From Calycina herbarum (Eukaryota > Ascomycota > Leotiomycetes > Helotiales > Pezizellaceae), in the NCBI GenBank assembly GCA_001414485.1, contig LLEY01000039.1:1-64000 (forward strand): a stretch of DNA of 64,000 nt. Reading direction: 5' to 3'. Below the pieces are notes generated by a model. It was not told the origin of the DNA and did not search any database. It was given only the letters and a program-made list of their open reading frames with translations. Both the position numbers and the translations under genes were made by a program. How positions within the stretch are numbered: position 1 is the first letter of the stretch; the number at the start of each line of letters is the position of its first letter. This document shows positions 10,381 through 22,148 of the stretch, one piece after another.

Positions 10381-12170
10381 ATGGTTGCAATGTATTCCGA
10401 TCCTGCGCAGGATTCCCGAACCGATGAGGCTGGGCCAAATCTTTACCTCATGACGACTGCTAGTACACCCGCTACCCCAGGCCCTTCAACGCCAACTGCT
10501 GTTCGGCCACTACCACGCGATCAACTCAAAATTGACGATCATGAAGAAGACATTGTCCCACCCATACGACCAAAAAGCACGCCATTTCCAGAGGCAGACA
10601 TGGTGGAAGGAGATATACAATGCCTCCAGCGGCTGAACGATGGCGATAGGACGGACGACCTTACTCAGCTCGAAATACCATCTCCGTCGGCAATTTCACA
10701 TCTGTGCTCCCTCCCTCTCGAAATTCACGATTGCATCCTCGATCATCTATTTGGCCAACGAAGTTCGGCCGCGTCGAGAACCACGGGTGCGGGGAGATCT
10801 AAAATATTGCGCAGTTGGGGTACGGCATTGAGGCATTCCAGGAGGCGCGAAGTTGCAGAATTGTCGCTGGTGAGCCGGAAATGGAGAGAATTGGTTCAGG
10901 ATCGCCTTTATCGTCATTTGAAAATCAAGGGTACCAGAGATTCTGTCGAGCAGTCAATACACTGGTTTACCCAACACCCACATCTTTGTGGTTATGTCAA
11001 GCATATCGAAATATGGTTCCCTGTGTTCCAGCAAAAGAACCCCGCATTTGACCGTACTCTACGTGTTCCTACTCAACAGGACCGCACCTCTTCAATTCGA
11101 CCTTCTATGCTTTCGGAAACTACCATCACCGTTACTTACCAAAGTCCATCAAACAATTGTACTCTAGAGGAGATTTTCGGATTCATCAAGTTGACATTTG
11201 GACAAGCATGCATCTTGACATTAGAAGGCGGGGACAGAAAGAAACCACCCATGGTTAAACACTTTGTCGATTATTCAGTGCGTACGAAACTTCCGGTCAT
11301 TCCCCAAATCAAAACTCTTGTGTGCAAAGGGCAATGGAATCTTATTCGATCCAACGAAGATTTTCAAAACTTGTCTATTGCTATGCCAAATCTTACTGAA
11401 TGGCACGGTCTATATGCGAAACCGAAGTCGAAGAGTTATATATCAATGGCTGCAACCATTCCACATATCCCGATACAGCTTACCCATCTCAATATTTGCC
11501 TTGAGAATGATTACCGTAGGGAAGCAGTCTCGCCAGTGTTTGTTCGAAAAGTGGCCGCCAAGACACATTTTTGTATAGAACTCGCGAAAGCGATCCCAAC
11601 TCTAGAGCATTTGGCATTTACTGGGAGAATTTGTCGCTGTTTCTTTGATGATGCGGCAAAGTTGAGCAATTCTCGAACGTCCCGCATGAAGAGCATCGAT
11701 TTGGTGGTGAAGAATATTTGCAGACCTACGTTTATATGGAATGACGGGACGGGAATTGTCGATATGCCGTTCATCCATGCCTTTGAGGCATTGGTCCATT
11801 CTGCTGTGAAATCACTAGATAGACTTGCAGCCTTGGAATTTTTACGGATTCGCTTCATTGATTTAGGTGAGCCGAGTTTTCTGGTTATAGGTTGTCCATA
11901 CTGACGAAAATAGAATCCCAAGTACCAGCTTTGAACCCCTACTTCCAACTTCAAAACAATCAATGTACTGGTATATGGAGTGATCCGATTATCGAATCTC
12001 TAGACCGAACCAGACCTTCGGCCATGTTCATGGAAAAGTCCGACACCTTCGGCGACATCAGTTTCAAAGATGGGCAGTTTATGGCACCGGGGAATTTTTC
12101 CAAGACTCGACCTTTATCGATCAAAGTCTCAAGTTATCAAGCGCTGACTGGGGTCATCACGATTACTTGA
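10381..12170 (+). CDS. F-box domain protein
   Basis: Exons 10381-11866 and 11914-12170 encode 580 aa. The 47-bp intron (GTGAGC...AATAG) restores the frame as RFIDL joined to ESQVPALNPY. After a Pro/Thr-rich, probably disordered first 100 residues comes an F-box-like segment: SHLCSLPLEIHDCILDHLFG at about 106-125, interrupted by a Ser/Arg-rich loop, then AELSLVSRKWRELVQDRLYR at about 160-179. The rest resembles the variable substrate-recognition part of fungal F-box proteins, which act as SCF ubiquitin-ligase adaptors through Skp1. No clear LRR or WD40 repeats are seen. The first in-frame ATG was used; a second Met three codons later is equally possible. Confidence 0.8.
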
Positions 12171-12635
12171 TTCGCCTTAAACTAGGGAGCGGCTTGACTG
12201 TCGCAATTCTCCTGGACTTGTTCGAAAAATCAGCACCCAGAGCTTTTCCCTTCTTTTTTACGTTGTTTCTCATGCACCAATTTTTCCTTCTCAACTCTTT
12301 TTTCTGATTAAAATTTGCATTCATGTGGTCTGGGATATATTGTAGGAAAAGGAAAGGGCAGGGAGTTGCTGGGGGGCTTTTAATATTAAGAATCACGGGT
12401 GGACAAATTTGTGCATCATGGAAACCATTGAGCGATGGAGTTTGCAATTGGCAGCATTTGGGAGTTTTTTAATGGAATGGGAGGGGAATCATTTGACATT
12501 TTATTCTTTTTTGTTGCTAGCAGCAGGACTATAGGAGAAAAGTGTACGCTCGGGCTATGGGGTGTTTTTTTATATTTTTTGGGAGGGATTCTTTGCAAAT
12601 GCATAATGAGGAATTGGGAGTTCTTTATATTTGCA

Positions 12636-12638
<3 letters not shown>

Positions 12639-12668
<30 letters not shown>
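12639..12668. repeat. (TC)15 microsatellite
   Basis: An uninterrupted dinucleotide run of 30 bp downstream of the F-box gene. Confidence 0.95.
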
Positions 12669-12671
<3 letters not shown>

Positions 12672-13280
12672 CTTTTCATTTGAGTTTTTTGAGTGTATAT
12701 GCATTCTGTGGCTTTGTCTCTTTTTTGGCTGATGCGTGTTGCAATGGGATGATTCGCAGGTAGTAGGTGTGAAGTGCGAGGTACAAAGGCGATTGGTTCT
12801 AATCGAGAAGCGCTGGGGACCAAATTGTAGTGTACATGAGAATTGAATCGAAGCCCTTGTGCTGTGATCTACTTTGTTCCATTTCTATACGTCTTCGCAC
12901 CTCGTCATGGGAGTTTTCTTTTCTCGCCTGAGTGTATACTAGGTGCGCCTCCCGTAACACAACACCAACCGCCGCGATCGCAGAATTCCACATCCTTAAA
13001 AACACCAGGGACAACACTCGAGCCGTGGCATGTAATCGTCAAGACACCTTTTCATGCACTTCAAGGGTATTTTTTTTCGATATAAAGAGGCAATTTTCAA
13101 GGGACGAGCTTGGAACCTGGATATCTCGCCAATCAATAGAAAACGTGTACATTGGATGGGCTCGAGGGAAGGTGAGATGTTCGTGGCGAGATAATTACCT
13201 AGTAGAGTTTAAGATTTTTTGATCACCAGCGAATCGATTCTAGCGACCGAGTGCTGATCCATGGTGTTTTTACTTAATAT

Positions 13281-13385
13281 CTGAACGTCTTCCTTTTGGT
13301 GTCATATTTACTTTCATTTGCTGTCTTACTGTCGTTTTGTATTCTCTTGTCGATGGTATTACTACTGTTGAAACTTATTAAATTT
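13281..13385 (+). repeat. Leucine-rich family copy 1
   Basis: The frame reads LNVFLLVSYLLSFAVLLSFC and continues ILLSMVLLLLKLI. An ATG lies just upstream at about 13261, but a one-base offset against the intact copy at 26441-26596 puts it out of frame, so this copy looks broken. It matches the copy at 27520 (LNFNLLVSYLLSLVFLLLVV) especially well. Confidence 0.6.
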
Positions 13386-14000
13386 TCAAAGTTCACCTCT
13401 AACTTGACCACCGTCTGGTGTTTCCAGCGTAAGCTACCTCGTCGCGTTGAAAAGAGCGAAGTCGTTGCCTGTAGCCGTTCCCATTTCCGTATGGGTAGTC
13501 ATGTTGTTAGCTCTTTTGGTTTGATTGATTGATTGTCTGCTTGAGAGATTATATATCGTTTTCTGGTTTATTTTCCTATGGTTCGTCCTTCACCTCGAGG
13601 GGACTATTTGTTTGTTGCTTGGATTGGTCAGGGGAAGGGTTTGTTGGAGAAAGTGAGGCGGATGTCTTGGATGGTGAATTGGAGGTTCTGGAATTATAGG
13701 GAAGGACTTGTTGGGAGGTGGATAACTACTTTACTTGAGAAGATATAGAGTACTAAGTAGTCTTTTACCTAAGGAGTGCCCATCGTTGGTTTGTTGAAAC
13801 ACTATAGTTCTTCACCTACCTTCCAAAGCTTCCCCAGTTTATCTCTAGTTAATAAATCACTTTCACGCACCAGCCAAGAATGAACAAGTATAAAAATGTA
13901 AAGGAGAGAGTGCGTTCTTTTCCTGCCCTTGTAACAGCGAAGATTGTCCGGTTGGACCTCTCCTCGTTCTTCGAGCGTTTGATACTGGCGAGATATTCAA

Positions 14001-14195
14001 TTGTCTCCCGAAGAAGGGGTAGAAAATCGAAGAGGAGGGAACAGTGGGACAAGAGAAGGAAATATTAAACAGGAGCATAATCCGAACTTCTTCACTTTGA
14101 ACTGCGAATTACTTTTGTTACTTTTCTTATTGTCGGTATATATCCCCTGGTCGATTCTATTACTACCTTATGCTGGGCAAAACATCATGTGCTAG
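14001..14195 (+). repeat. Leucine-rich family copy 2
   Basis: An open frame of 64 codons whose second half, from about 14079, reads NPNFFTLNCELLLLLFLLSV then YIPWSILLLPY, the family pattern. The first half is Arg/Gly/Glu-rich and unlike other copies. Whether it is expressed cannot be told. Confidence 0.5.
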
Positions 14196-14894
14196 GAGTT
14201 CTAAAAGTGAAGAAAGTGTATTTGGGGGAGATGTAGTAGCAAGTCGCGGGTATTCTTGAAAGGAACCCGTGTGAGCTTTTCAAAAAAGATGCTCCAATCC
14301 ACGGCTTCGGTAAGAAGCGCTGCTCGTCATATTCAACGAGAGGTTCTTCAGCTTTAAGAGCCCTATTTTCGTTTTCCTGGTGAATGCAAATATTCCGAGA
14401 GTTCCAGTTCTTCTCGAAAGAGATTGAATGAGTAGAGTATAATATATGTTGTGAATCCGGATCTGTCTAATTTTCAATGATAGGGCGTGGAAGCGTATCG
14501 AATAACCTCTTTCTAATAAGTTTGTGCTATTGTACATGTATTTGATCTCGCCACTTTGCACTTTGAGGAAAAAGATCTAAGAAAAAGTATTTCAAAGGTC
14601 AAATAGGTAAATTCATTCCCACATCCAAAAGCTACAGCAAATTCGTTCGCTTGTAGCTTCTCCGGGAGAACTTTCTCGACTAGTGGGGTTTTTAGTCAGT
14701 ATCTAGGTATATAGATAGTATATAAGACTTTGTGTCCCATCACCTCCCTTGCATCTACTAGGACAGTTAATTCAGCAAAACAACATTAGCCGTTGCGTAA
14801 TTCTGCTTCGCTTCCTAAGTAGAACGTATTCCGAAATACCTACTTTGACCGAATTGTCATGATGGCAAGCTATTTCCTTTCTACAGGAGGCTAA

Positions 14895-15005
14895 GTTCCA
14901 AGCCCAGAGGCAGAACAAATTTAACAGTAACAAACTCGTAACCCCTGTATTCAGGTTTCCGAAAATTAGAGCAAGAGAAAGAAAAGAAATCCACCAATAA
15001 TTTCT
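14895..15005 (-). repeat. Leucine-rich family copy 3 (decayed)
   Basis: Its nucleotide sequence aligns with copy 4 over about 75 bp (shared CTGAATA...TTTGTTACTGT). The reading frame is interrupted by several stops. Confidence 0.4.
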
Positions 15006-15506
15006 GGAAAAGGAAACAATCCACCGAGAGAATAGCTCCTAGTAGCAAGTTCTCGACTCGGTCTTCTTAGAAGGGCTTGAGACACCATCTTCCGGGATTT
15101 GGAACTGTCTCCTGTTCTAGCAGTTCTATTTTGACTGCTTAAAGAGTCCGAGACCCGATTATTATTGGGCGCAGACCCTCAAACACAGATGGGTGCGTGA
15201 ACTTCGCGGGTAGAGGCACTCGAGACCTCTATATCTCGAAAAATATCATAGAGAGGCTCGTAAAACAAATCTCTGTGATGTAAAAGAAAAGTGAAGATGA
15301 AATGATATGTGGTAAGTAACTCCTTTAATGTAAAACACTAATAACTGAAATAGCACAAGCACGCAACTCTTTAACCTCTTCCATTTTCATGGAATCCACG
15401 TTTAGCGAACTAAATAAAAATAAAAATGCCACCTCTTTTAGTTGCAGCTCCAGGAGACTGGGGGAAAGGATTGCTTACTTGCATGCAAATACTCATGAGT
15501 GCGTAA

Positions 15507-15645
15507 CTAATTGTGAACAAACAACTTGAAGTAATTCGACGGCAATAATAACATCGACAGTAACAAATTCGTCCGAACCGTCCTATTCAGATCCTGGAAA
15601 GGTGGAACTAAAAGGAAACCCAGAAAATAGAAAGAATGCAGTGCA
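15507..15645 (-). repeat. Leucine-rich family copy 4
   Basis: On the minus strand the frame reads HSFYFLGFLLVPPFQDLNRT and continues to NLLLSMLLLPSNYFKLFVHN before a stop. It is part of a 75-codon open frame without a family-type start. Confidence 0.45.
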
Positions 15646-16049
15646 GCAAGGACGCAAGAAACAGAATTCACCAACGAGTTGTGGGGGAGACGAATATCTC
15701 CTAAGAGAGATGTAATCCTCCTGTGTGTCCACACGTCTCGATTGAATAGTTGTCAGATGAAGCGAGGAGAATATATAGATGGAATGGCCCACCAGGTTCT
15801 CGACGGCCAATATCCATAGGATCCTCTCTAGTGAGTCCTTGTGAAGTGCTGTTTTTCGTTTCCCGTATTGCCTCGTATCTTCTTGGTATATTACAAACAA
15901 GTCAAGACTTGTCTTCCTCAGCCTTGTTTTGACTTTGGAAAAGCCTCGATATTCATCTTAACCTGAGCTTGCGCTTCCCAGCTCTACCTCATATCCTACA
16001 CCCCATTTCCCCTTCCATTTTGATATCCTCTCTTCCCTCATACAACCCG

Positions 16050-16554
16050 TCAGCTCCTCTCAATCTCCTGCACAACCTCCCCTTTAGCCTCAGCCTCCTT
16101 CCTTTCCCGTTCCTCCTGAGCCTCCTGCTCCTCAGGCGTCCTAGTCTTCAACTGCAGCGCATGGATTCCCCCCTCCCTAGCCATCTCCTCCTTAAGCAGC
16201 GCGTAAACCATCTTGTGTCTTGCTTGTTGCATCTTGCTCTTGAATTTCCCGGATGTGATGACGACGCGGAAATGGGTTTCTTGGGAGGTTGAGCCTTCCA
16301 TGGCTTTGTGGTGTGAGTGGAGGTGGGAGTCGTTGTGGATTTCTAGGTGGGTGGGTGTGAGGGAGGTTGTTATCTGTGGGAAAGTTAGTTGGGGAGTTAA
16401 AATGGAGGGGAGAGGAAGGCTGGAGAGGTTGAGGGGATTGATGTATTTGGAGAGAGCTTACCTTGGTTCTCATAACGTCTTCCATTGGAGTTGAAGATGC
16501 CATTGTTGATAGTGGACGGCGTGCCAGTGCCAAAAGGCTTCTACGAGCAAGCAT
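16050..16554 (-). CDS. BOL1: BolA-family protein, mitochondrial (Bol1-like)
   Basis: Exons 16554-16462 and 16373-16050 encode 138 aa. The 88-bp intron (GTAAGC...CACAG) joins MRTK to ITTSLTPTHLEI. The core carries the BolA signature: LEIHNDSHLHSHHKAMEGST, then ETHFRVVITSGKF, then RHKMVYALLKEE and the terminal IHALQLKTRTPEE. The first 20 residues (MLARRSLLALARRPLSTMAS) are a good mitochondrial presequence, which points to the Bol1/BOLA1 branch that works with monothiol glutaredoxin in [4Fe-4S] cluster insertion. The tail is an unusual 30-residue acidic/Lys-rich helix. It is transcribed divergently from the malonyl-CoA synthetase gene; the starts are 304 bp apart. Confidence 0.93.
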
Positions 16555-16858
16555 TCGAAAAATAACTTTACTCTCCTTGTATGAAGATTGCGTGTTCTTT
16601 CAAAACCTGTTTGCAACCTTTATCAAAACAGCTCAGGCGATTGTTACACAAAAACCTCGGCCCATCAGCCTCACGCGGAAGAATAATTATCCGCTCCAAC
16701 CAATCGGCCATTCTTTTTTCCTCCTACGCCACTTCTCAGAACGACCTCCCCCATGCAAATTTCACTTACAGTACCTCGGTGTTAAATCTAGCTAGCTACT
16801 GTACATCGTTAAGTCTCCACAACACCTTATTCGGCCTTTTCTTCTCTTCTTCCTCGCA
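16555..16858. promoter_or_regulatory. Shared divergent promoter, BOL1 / ACSF3-like
   Basis: The 304 bp between the two start codons must hold both promoters. A CCAAT motif is visible at about 16699 (AACCAATCGG). No TATA box was identified with confidence. Confidence 0.5.
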
Positions 16859-19038
16859 ATGATTTGTTTCTCAAGAAAACCTCCGTCTTCTTTCCTAAAA
16901 CCTCACTCTTTAATTTCCCAATTCTCACGGTCATCGTCAGTTTTCAAAATCTCAAAACAGGGAACACGGACAACACAGATAAGAATGGCTTCTTCGCTCC
17001 CACGCTTACCCATTTTCGAGGCCCTGGCTAGTCACAACCCCAAATCAACAGCGATAGTCCACTCGCTATCCGGCCGGTCCTTTACTTATGAGGAGTTATT
17101 AAGGGATATAGCTGATGCGAAGGCGAAATTGGTGAAGGAGAATGAGGGACGGGGGATTGAGTTGGAAGGGGAGAGGATAGCTTTTTTGGTGGAAAATAGC
17201 TATGATTATGTGGGTGCGCAATGCCTTCCCTTTCTAGAAAGATTTTGAGAGAAGAGAAAATGGGGGGTTTTAAGACGAATTTCATGTTGATTTTTGAATT
17301 TAGTGACATTACTTTCAATACTTGGATCTCAAGCTATTGCTCTCCCATTAAGTCCTGCATTTCCGCCTCATGAATTGCAGTATATCATGGATCATAGTCG
17401 GGCTTCGATGTTACTCTCTTCCAAGAAATTTGAGGAGAAGGCTCAGCAAGTCTTAAACGAGGGACTAGTCAAAACACCTAAGTTAGTCCAGCTTGAGAAG
17501 AGACTGGGTGGTAATGTATCCGGTGAAGAAGTTATCCTTGATGGATCCAGTGAGGGGAAAGGTGGGATGATGTTGTATACATCCGGGACTACGAATCGAC
17601 CGGTAAGACAATCCCCACAGAATAGATAATCAATTGACTGACTATGAACACAGAAAGGAGTTCTACTTCCAACAGCAGTTATGACCGCCCAAGCCAAACC
17701 TCTTGTCCAAGCTTGGAATTACACACCTCAAGATCGCTTACTTCACGTGCTCCCACTGCACCACATCCACGGAACGATAAATGCCATCTTCGCCCCTCTA
17801 TTTTCCGGATCAACAATCGAATTTCTCTTCCCCTTTAACGCCACAGCAGTATGGAACAGATTCGCTGCCCCACTTCTAGAAAAGGACATCCCTCAAACCA
17901 ACGGAGCTCCCACAAACGGTTCTTCAAATGGCACCTTCACGAACGGTCACTCAAATACCTCCCCGACAAATGGCCACACCCACACCCACACCCCACCAAC
18001 CCAAAAAATATCATTCTTCACCGTAGTCCCAACAGTCTACAACCGTCTCCTCTCCGCATTCCCCGACCTCCCCCCTCCAGTCCAAACCGCAGCACGCACA
18101 GGAATCTCCCCCCAAAACCTCCGCCTCTCAATGTCCGGTTCCGCCGCTCTCCCTACCCCAACCAAAAAAGCCTGGACAGACCTAAGTAACGGAAATATAA
18201 TCCTAGAACGCTACGGGATGACAGAAGTAGGTATGGCCCTATCCTGCGGTCTCTCCCCTTCTTCCCGTGTAGACGGATCTGTTGGGTGGGCATTACCTAC
18301 CGTCGAAGTTCGTCTTGTTGATACCGAAACTGGAGAGGTGATTGAAGAAGGACAAGAAATTGATGCAAATGGACGAGAAAGAGATGGCGAGATCCAGCTT
18401 AGGGGGCCTACGATATTTAAGGAGTATTGGGATAATCCTTCCGCTACCTCCAAAGAATTCGTCCCAGCCGTTCCAGGAGACACAAAAGGACCATGGTTCA
18501 AAACAGGCGACGTCGCAATTCGTCGTCTCACCCCCTCCTCTCCTTCCCCGTCTGATCAGCCCGATCAGCAATGGGCAAAAGGCCCAATGTATTTCATCCG
18601 CGGCCGTCTCTCCTCAGACATAATCAAATCAGGCGGCGAAAAGGTCTCCGCGCTCGAGGTAGAGCGAGAAATGCTTTCCCTCCCTCAACTCGCCGAAGTC
18701 GCCGTCGTCGCGGTACCAAGTGGGAAATGGGGACAAAAAGTCGGTGCCGTGGTGGTTCTCACGAAAGGAAAGGAGATGAGTGAGAGGAAAGGGAAGGAAG
18801 GGATGAAATGGGGACCACTTGACATGAGGATGGCTATGAGGGGTTTGGTTGCGGGCTATAAGATTCCTACTGTGATGAAGACTGTGCAGGAGATTCCTAG
18901 GAATGCTATGGGGAAGGGTATGTTTGACCTTTTTACCTTCTGAGAGAAGCATTTGCTAACTCAAACACAGTCAACAAAAAAGAACTCGTCAAGAAAATCT
19001 TCATTGACGACTTCAGCGGCGACGAGACGGGTATCTAA
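16859..19038 (+). CDS. ACSF3-type malonyl-CoA synthetase (AMP-forming)
   Basis: Exons 16859-17213, 17304-17602, 17654-18917 and 18971-19038 encode 661 aa; starting at the internal ATG 16985 gives 619 aa. The longer form adds a Ser/Arg/Lys-rich mitochondrial-like leader, as expected for mitochondrial ACSF3. Adenylating-enzyme motifs are in order: YTSGTTNRPKGV (P-loop, rebuilt across intron 2), ERYGMTEVGMAL (A5, the ACSF3-specific form), KTGD (A7), KSGGEKVSALEVERE (A8) and the catalytic-lysine motif EIPRNAMGKVNKKEL (A10, rebuilt across intron 3). ACSF3 enzymes ligate malonate, and to some extent methylmalonate, to CoA to feed mitochondrial fatty-acid synthesis. An Asn/Thr/His-rich insert of about 35 residues near residue 300 is probably a surface loop. 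Substrate is inferred from family only. Confidence 0.88.
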
Positions 19039-19815
19039 AACCGATACAAGAATCCAGAAAACAAAACCGTGTACCAAAATAATCGCGCAGGAACTCAGAG
19101 ATAGAGACTGTACTTGTACCTATAAAATCCTAAATTTGTATATAGACTTTCGAAAAGAACAGAGAGGTGTTTTGATAATAAATAGAAAGGTAAGAGTCAT
19201 ATAAAGCCAAAATCATCAAATACCTGTGATGAAATTTGTGAGAGAAAAAAGTGGTATGATGGATTTCCAGTCACTTATCAGATAGATCAATCCATAATTG
19301 GAAAAGTGACGAAGTAGAGTTGCGAGTATTGACTCACAAGTGGGCTCGCTGCCTTGGGAAGTGGGGGCCATTTCAACGAGGAAGACAAGTTGAAATACAA
19401 TCACAGGAACGATAATGAGAGATTAAATTAATAACTCAACTTCACAATCCACGACAATGAAGATTTCCAAATAATTATTGACAAACTTTTTTGATTTTCA
19501 TATCTGGGCCTTTCTATGGACAAACTTTGCAAATCAGAAAGCAGCCTTCCCGTGGGGCCACACAATCCACAACGCCATTTAGGAAGCCGCCCTGCCTCAT
19601 TAAATAAAAAACGAAAACAAATGAAAAGAACTAGCAACTATGATATTCGTGGTATCTTCCTCGAAAACAGAGAAGGAAAAGCGAAGGGTTGCTCGGGCGT
19701 TTCGTGATCCGCTCCTTTGGTATCGCCTCTGGAACCCGTTCATAAACTCGTGTCGCAGTATTTTTGGTGGTGGAGGGGAATTCGTAGAGTAACTCTCTCA
19801 GCAGAGATAGAGCAT
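19039..19815. other. Convergent 3' intergenic region
   Basis: Lies between two convergent genes (malonyl-CoA synthetase and eIF4E). No gene seen; short frames only. Confidence 0.6.
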
Positions 19816-20701
19816 CTAGACAGTGTGCTTGGCCTTCGCACGAGTGCTACCACTGTGCGCACTATCTGTATGACCAGAGAACTCAACCAACTCAGAAGGC
19901 GGCAGCTTAAGAACCTCCTTGAATCTCTTTCCAATGCTCAAAAGTACCTCCTTGCCCTTCTCGACCGATCGTCCCTTTCCACCTGCAACATCTCCATCAC
20001 CACCATTTGGAATGCTCTTGCCAATTGTGCGGGTCCAGACTCCGATACGGTAGAAGCCCTTTCGTACGTTTACTACGACTCCCATGACTTCTCCATCTTC
20101 GAAGGTCTCGAGGGTTTCGCCGATTGCTGCTAGCATAACGTGGAGCCAGAGCTCGTCGATGGGGACGTTTCGCTTTTCCTTGAATTGGTATGACCATTTT
20201 CCTCCGTGCTTGTTTTGAGCATCCTCCCATTCTGGTCGGACGCCTGCCTTGAAGAGGTGGTAATCGGATTTGAGGGCAAGCTCAGAGGTTGGCGCAATAT
20301 TGTTCTGGGATTTGTTAGTGTTGTTCACGTTGGGAGAATTCGAAAATGAGGATTTAAACATACATAGACACCCCAAAACTCCTCGACCGAATTGAAGGTG
20401 ATGACTTCTTTCAAGAGATCATTCCAGTTGTCGCCCTACATTATTGTTAGCCCAAAATTGCAATTACAAGCCAAGACAAGTTCAGCCTTACCTTTCCACT
20501 AGGTGGCTTGGTGAACCAAAGAGTCCATTTGTGCATCAAAGGGTGCTTGACGTTGAAGTTATCCTTGTCATGGAAGACAGTGATTTGCTCCTCTGAATCG
20601 GCTGCGCTTGGCTTCTTGTTCTCCTCTGGGTTGTTTCCTCCATCTGGGGAGATGGGAATGGTAGAGAGATCAACCTGACCTGATGCTGCGTCTGCGGACA
20701 T
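19816..20701 (-). CDS. Translation initiation factor eIF4E (cap-binding)
   Basis: Exons 20701-20492, 20435-20364 and 20304-19816 encode 256 aa. The introns (GTAAGG...GTAG and GTATGT...CCAG) are phase 0. The sequence is unmistakable: HPLMHKWTLWFTKPPSGKGD, WNDLLKEVITFNSVEEFWGVYNNI across the small second exon, then SDYHLFKAGVRPEWEDAQNK, WLHVMLAAIGETLE, and the terminal EFSGHTDSAHSGSTRAKAKH. The cap-stacking tryptophans (in HKWTLWF and in RPEWED) and the eIF4G-facing W of VEEFW are present. The N-terminal 45 residues are acidic and disordered, as usual. An in-frame upstream extension of 49 codons exists but is not family-like, so the ATG at 20701 was chosen. Confidence 0.96.
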
Positions 20702-21447
20702 GATTGTGGTGGGGGTGGATGAAGGTGGGAGAGTTGAGGATTCCGTTTGGTCTCGGCTGCAACTTTTATCTTGGGCGGCTGGAAGTGGAAAGAGGGGCGC
20801 AATCAGGGTAGAGAGTGAATGAAGGGGTGACCAGGGTTGGTCTATCAACGTTTGATTGGTTTGCGACTTGTTGCTCCAGGCAATTTGTCGTTGGAGAAGG
20901 AAGCCTTATTGGTTTGTGTGTTTGTGAGGTTGTGAGGTTGTGAGGTTGTGAGATTGCGATGTTGCGAAGCTGCTGCGCTTGTCCCAAAAGTTGTTGCGAA
21001 AAGGTCCCACCACCGAGCTGACTAAGAAAAACCGAGGAAAATGGCGCGTAACGCCGTGGCAAGGCTAGCAGAGCTACCAAAGCTAAGAAGCTAAGAAGCT
21101 AAAAGTGAGGTCACTGGAATGGGTGTGCTTCAAAAGCATGACGATCAAATGGGGACCAACAGCTGGGGTGGAAGCAATTCAGTAAAAGCTGTTTTGACAT
21201 CGCAAAGGTATCTACTTTTTAATATCTACTCTGCTCTAGAAGAAGATTACAATCCAAATCTAATAAGCACAAAAGAAACCCCTCCCTATCTAATGAACGT
21301 AAGATAAAGCAAGAAAAGCTTCCAAATGTTCTATCACTCCCAAACGCCATCGCTGTGCAAGCCAACACAGGCTGATCTGTGAGGATCTAAAATCATCTAC
21401 AAGAAAAATCCCCAAATACAAGGTGGAAAATCAAGTATACACCGAAA
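20702..21447. other. eIF4E upstream / SYM1 downstream region
   Basis: Contains an 8-bp tandem repeat (entered separately) and a short AAGCTAAG direct repeat near 21080-21100. No gene. Confidence 0.5.
20924..20963. repeat. 8-bp tandem repeat GTGAGGTT, five units
   Basis: Three perfect units, then GTGAGATT and GCGATGTT, about 225 bp upstream of the eIF4E start codon. Confidence 0.85.
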
Positions 21448-22148
21448 TCAAGCCTCCTTCACCAGCATGGCTTCCTCCTTGGCCGCAGCCACTGGTCCTT
21501 GACTGTTGAGGAAACTCAAGTAGCAATTCCATCCCAAGGAGATGACATTGACAACCAAGACTCGGTGGTGGAGAGGAACAATGGTAAAGTTGATAGCTTG
21601 AACGAATGGCCAGACCATCCAGTTCTTCGACAATGCAGTCCAGTATGTGCTCTCCAGCTTATCCTTAGGGCTCGATCCCTCCATAAGAGCCATGCTGCTC
21701 AAGAAACAGAATAAGTTTGTGCTAGCGAAGACGGTTTGATCGAGGCCGACGCGGGCGACGGTCTCGAGGTTCTTGTTCTTCAAGACGACGTTGTTTTGGA
21801 GGAATTTGAACCATGTGGTGGCTGCTGGACCGAAGATTGCTGTGAGAGACGGGTTAGCGGTGTAAAGACAGGTTCGGGAATAGATGATGGTAATTACCTC
21901 CTCCGTAGAATGCCATGCGACCGGTTCGTGCCAATTCATGGTTCTTCCATCCCTTCTTCTCAACCAATTGCTGGGCCATGGTATCACCAGTTGCGAACAA
22001 GACGGCGGTTGTGATGCTCTGTGTCAAGAGGGGGCTCTTGGCCAATCTCATTTGATACCTAAGCAGTAGAAATCAGTAATTGTTCTTCATCGGGAGTGTG
22101 CCATTGGCATTGGGTATTGCAATTGATGGGAGCTTACCATTTTAGCAT
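21448..22148 (-). CDS. SYM1: Sym1/Mpv17-family mitochondrial inner membrane protein
   Basis: Exons 22148-22138 (11 nt), 22058-21898 and 21839-21448 encode 187 aa, close to yeast Sym1. The tiny first exon supplies MLKW and the introns are GTAAGC...TTAG and GTAATT...ACAG. Family landmarks: [20 protein letters not shown] and [10 protein letters not shown] near the N-terminus, [20 protein letters not shown] across intron 2, and [12 protein letters not shown] followed by [11 protein letters not shown] at the C-terminus. Mpv17/PMP22 proteins have four membrane helices; Sym1 sits in the inner mitochondrial membrane and is needed for metabolism under heat and ethanol stress in yeast. Confidence 0.93.

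Larger units (their letters stand above)
12171..16049. other. Long gene-poor interval with leucine-rich repeat relics
   Basis: No intact gene could be supported over 3.9 kb. It holds a (TC)15 microsatellite and at least four diverged copies of the leucine-rich family, two on each strand (entered separately). Other frames are short, overlapping and without splice support. Confidence 0.55.

Noticed and set aside
10062..10427. A 121-codon plus-strand frame just before the F-box gene
   Set aside because: Out of frame with the F-box protein, in a promoter-like C/A-rich region; at most an upstream ORF in the leader.
12639..12668. The TC run as part of a regulatory or CRISPR-like array
   Set aside because: Simple dinucleotide microsatellite with no spacers. 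No CRISPR is expected in a eukaryote and none was seen.
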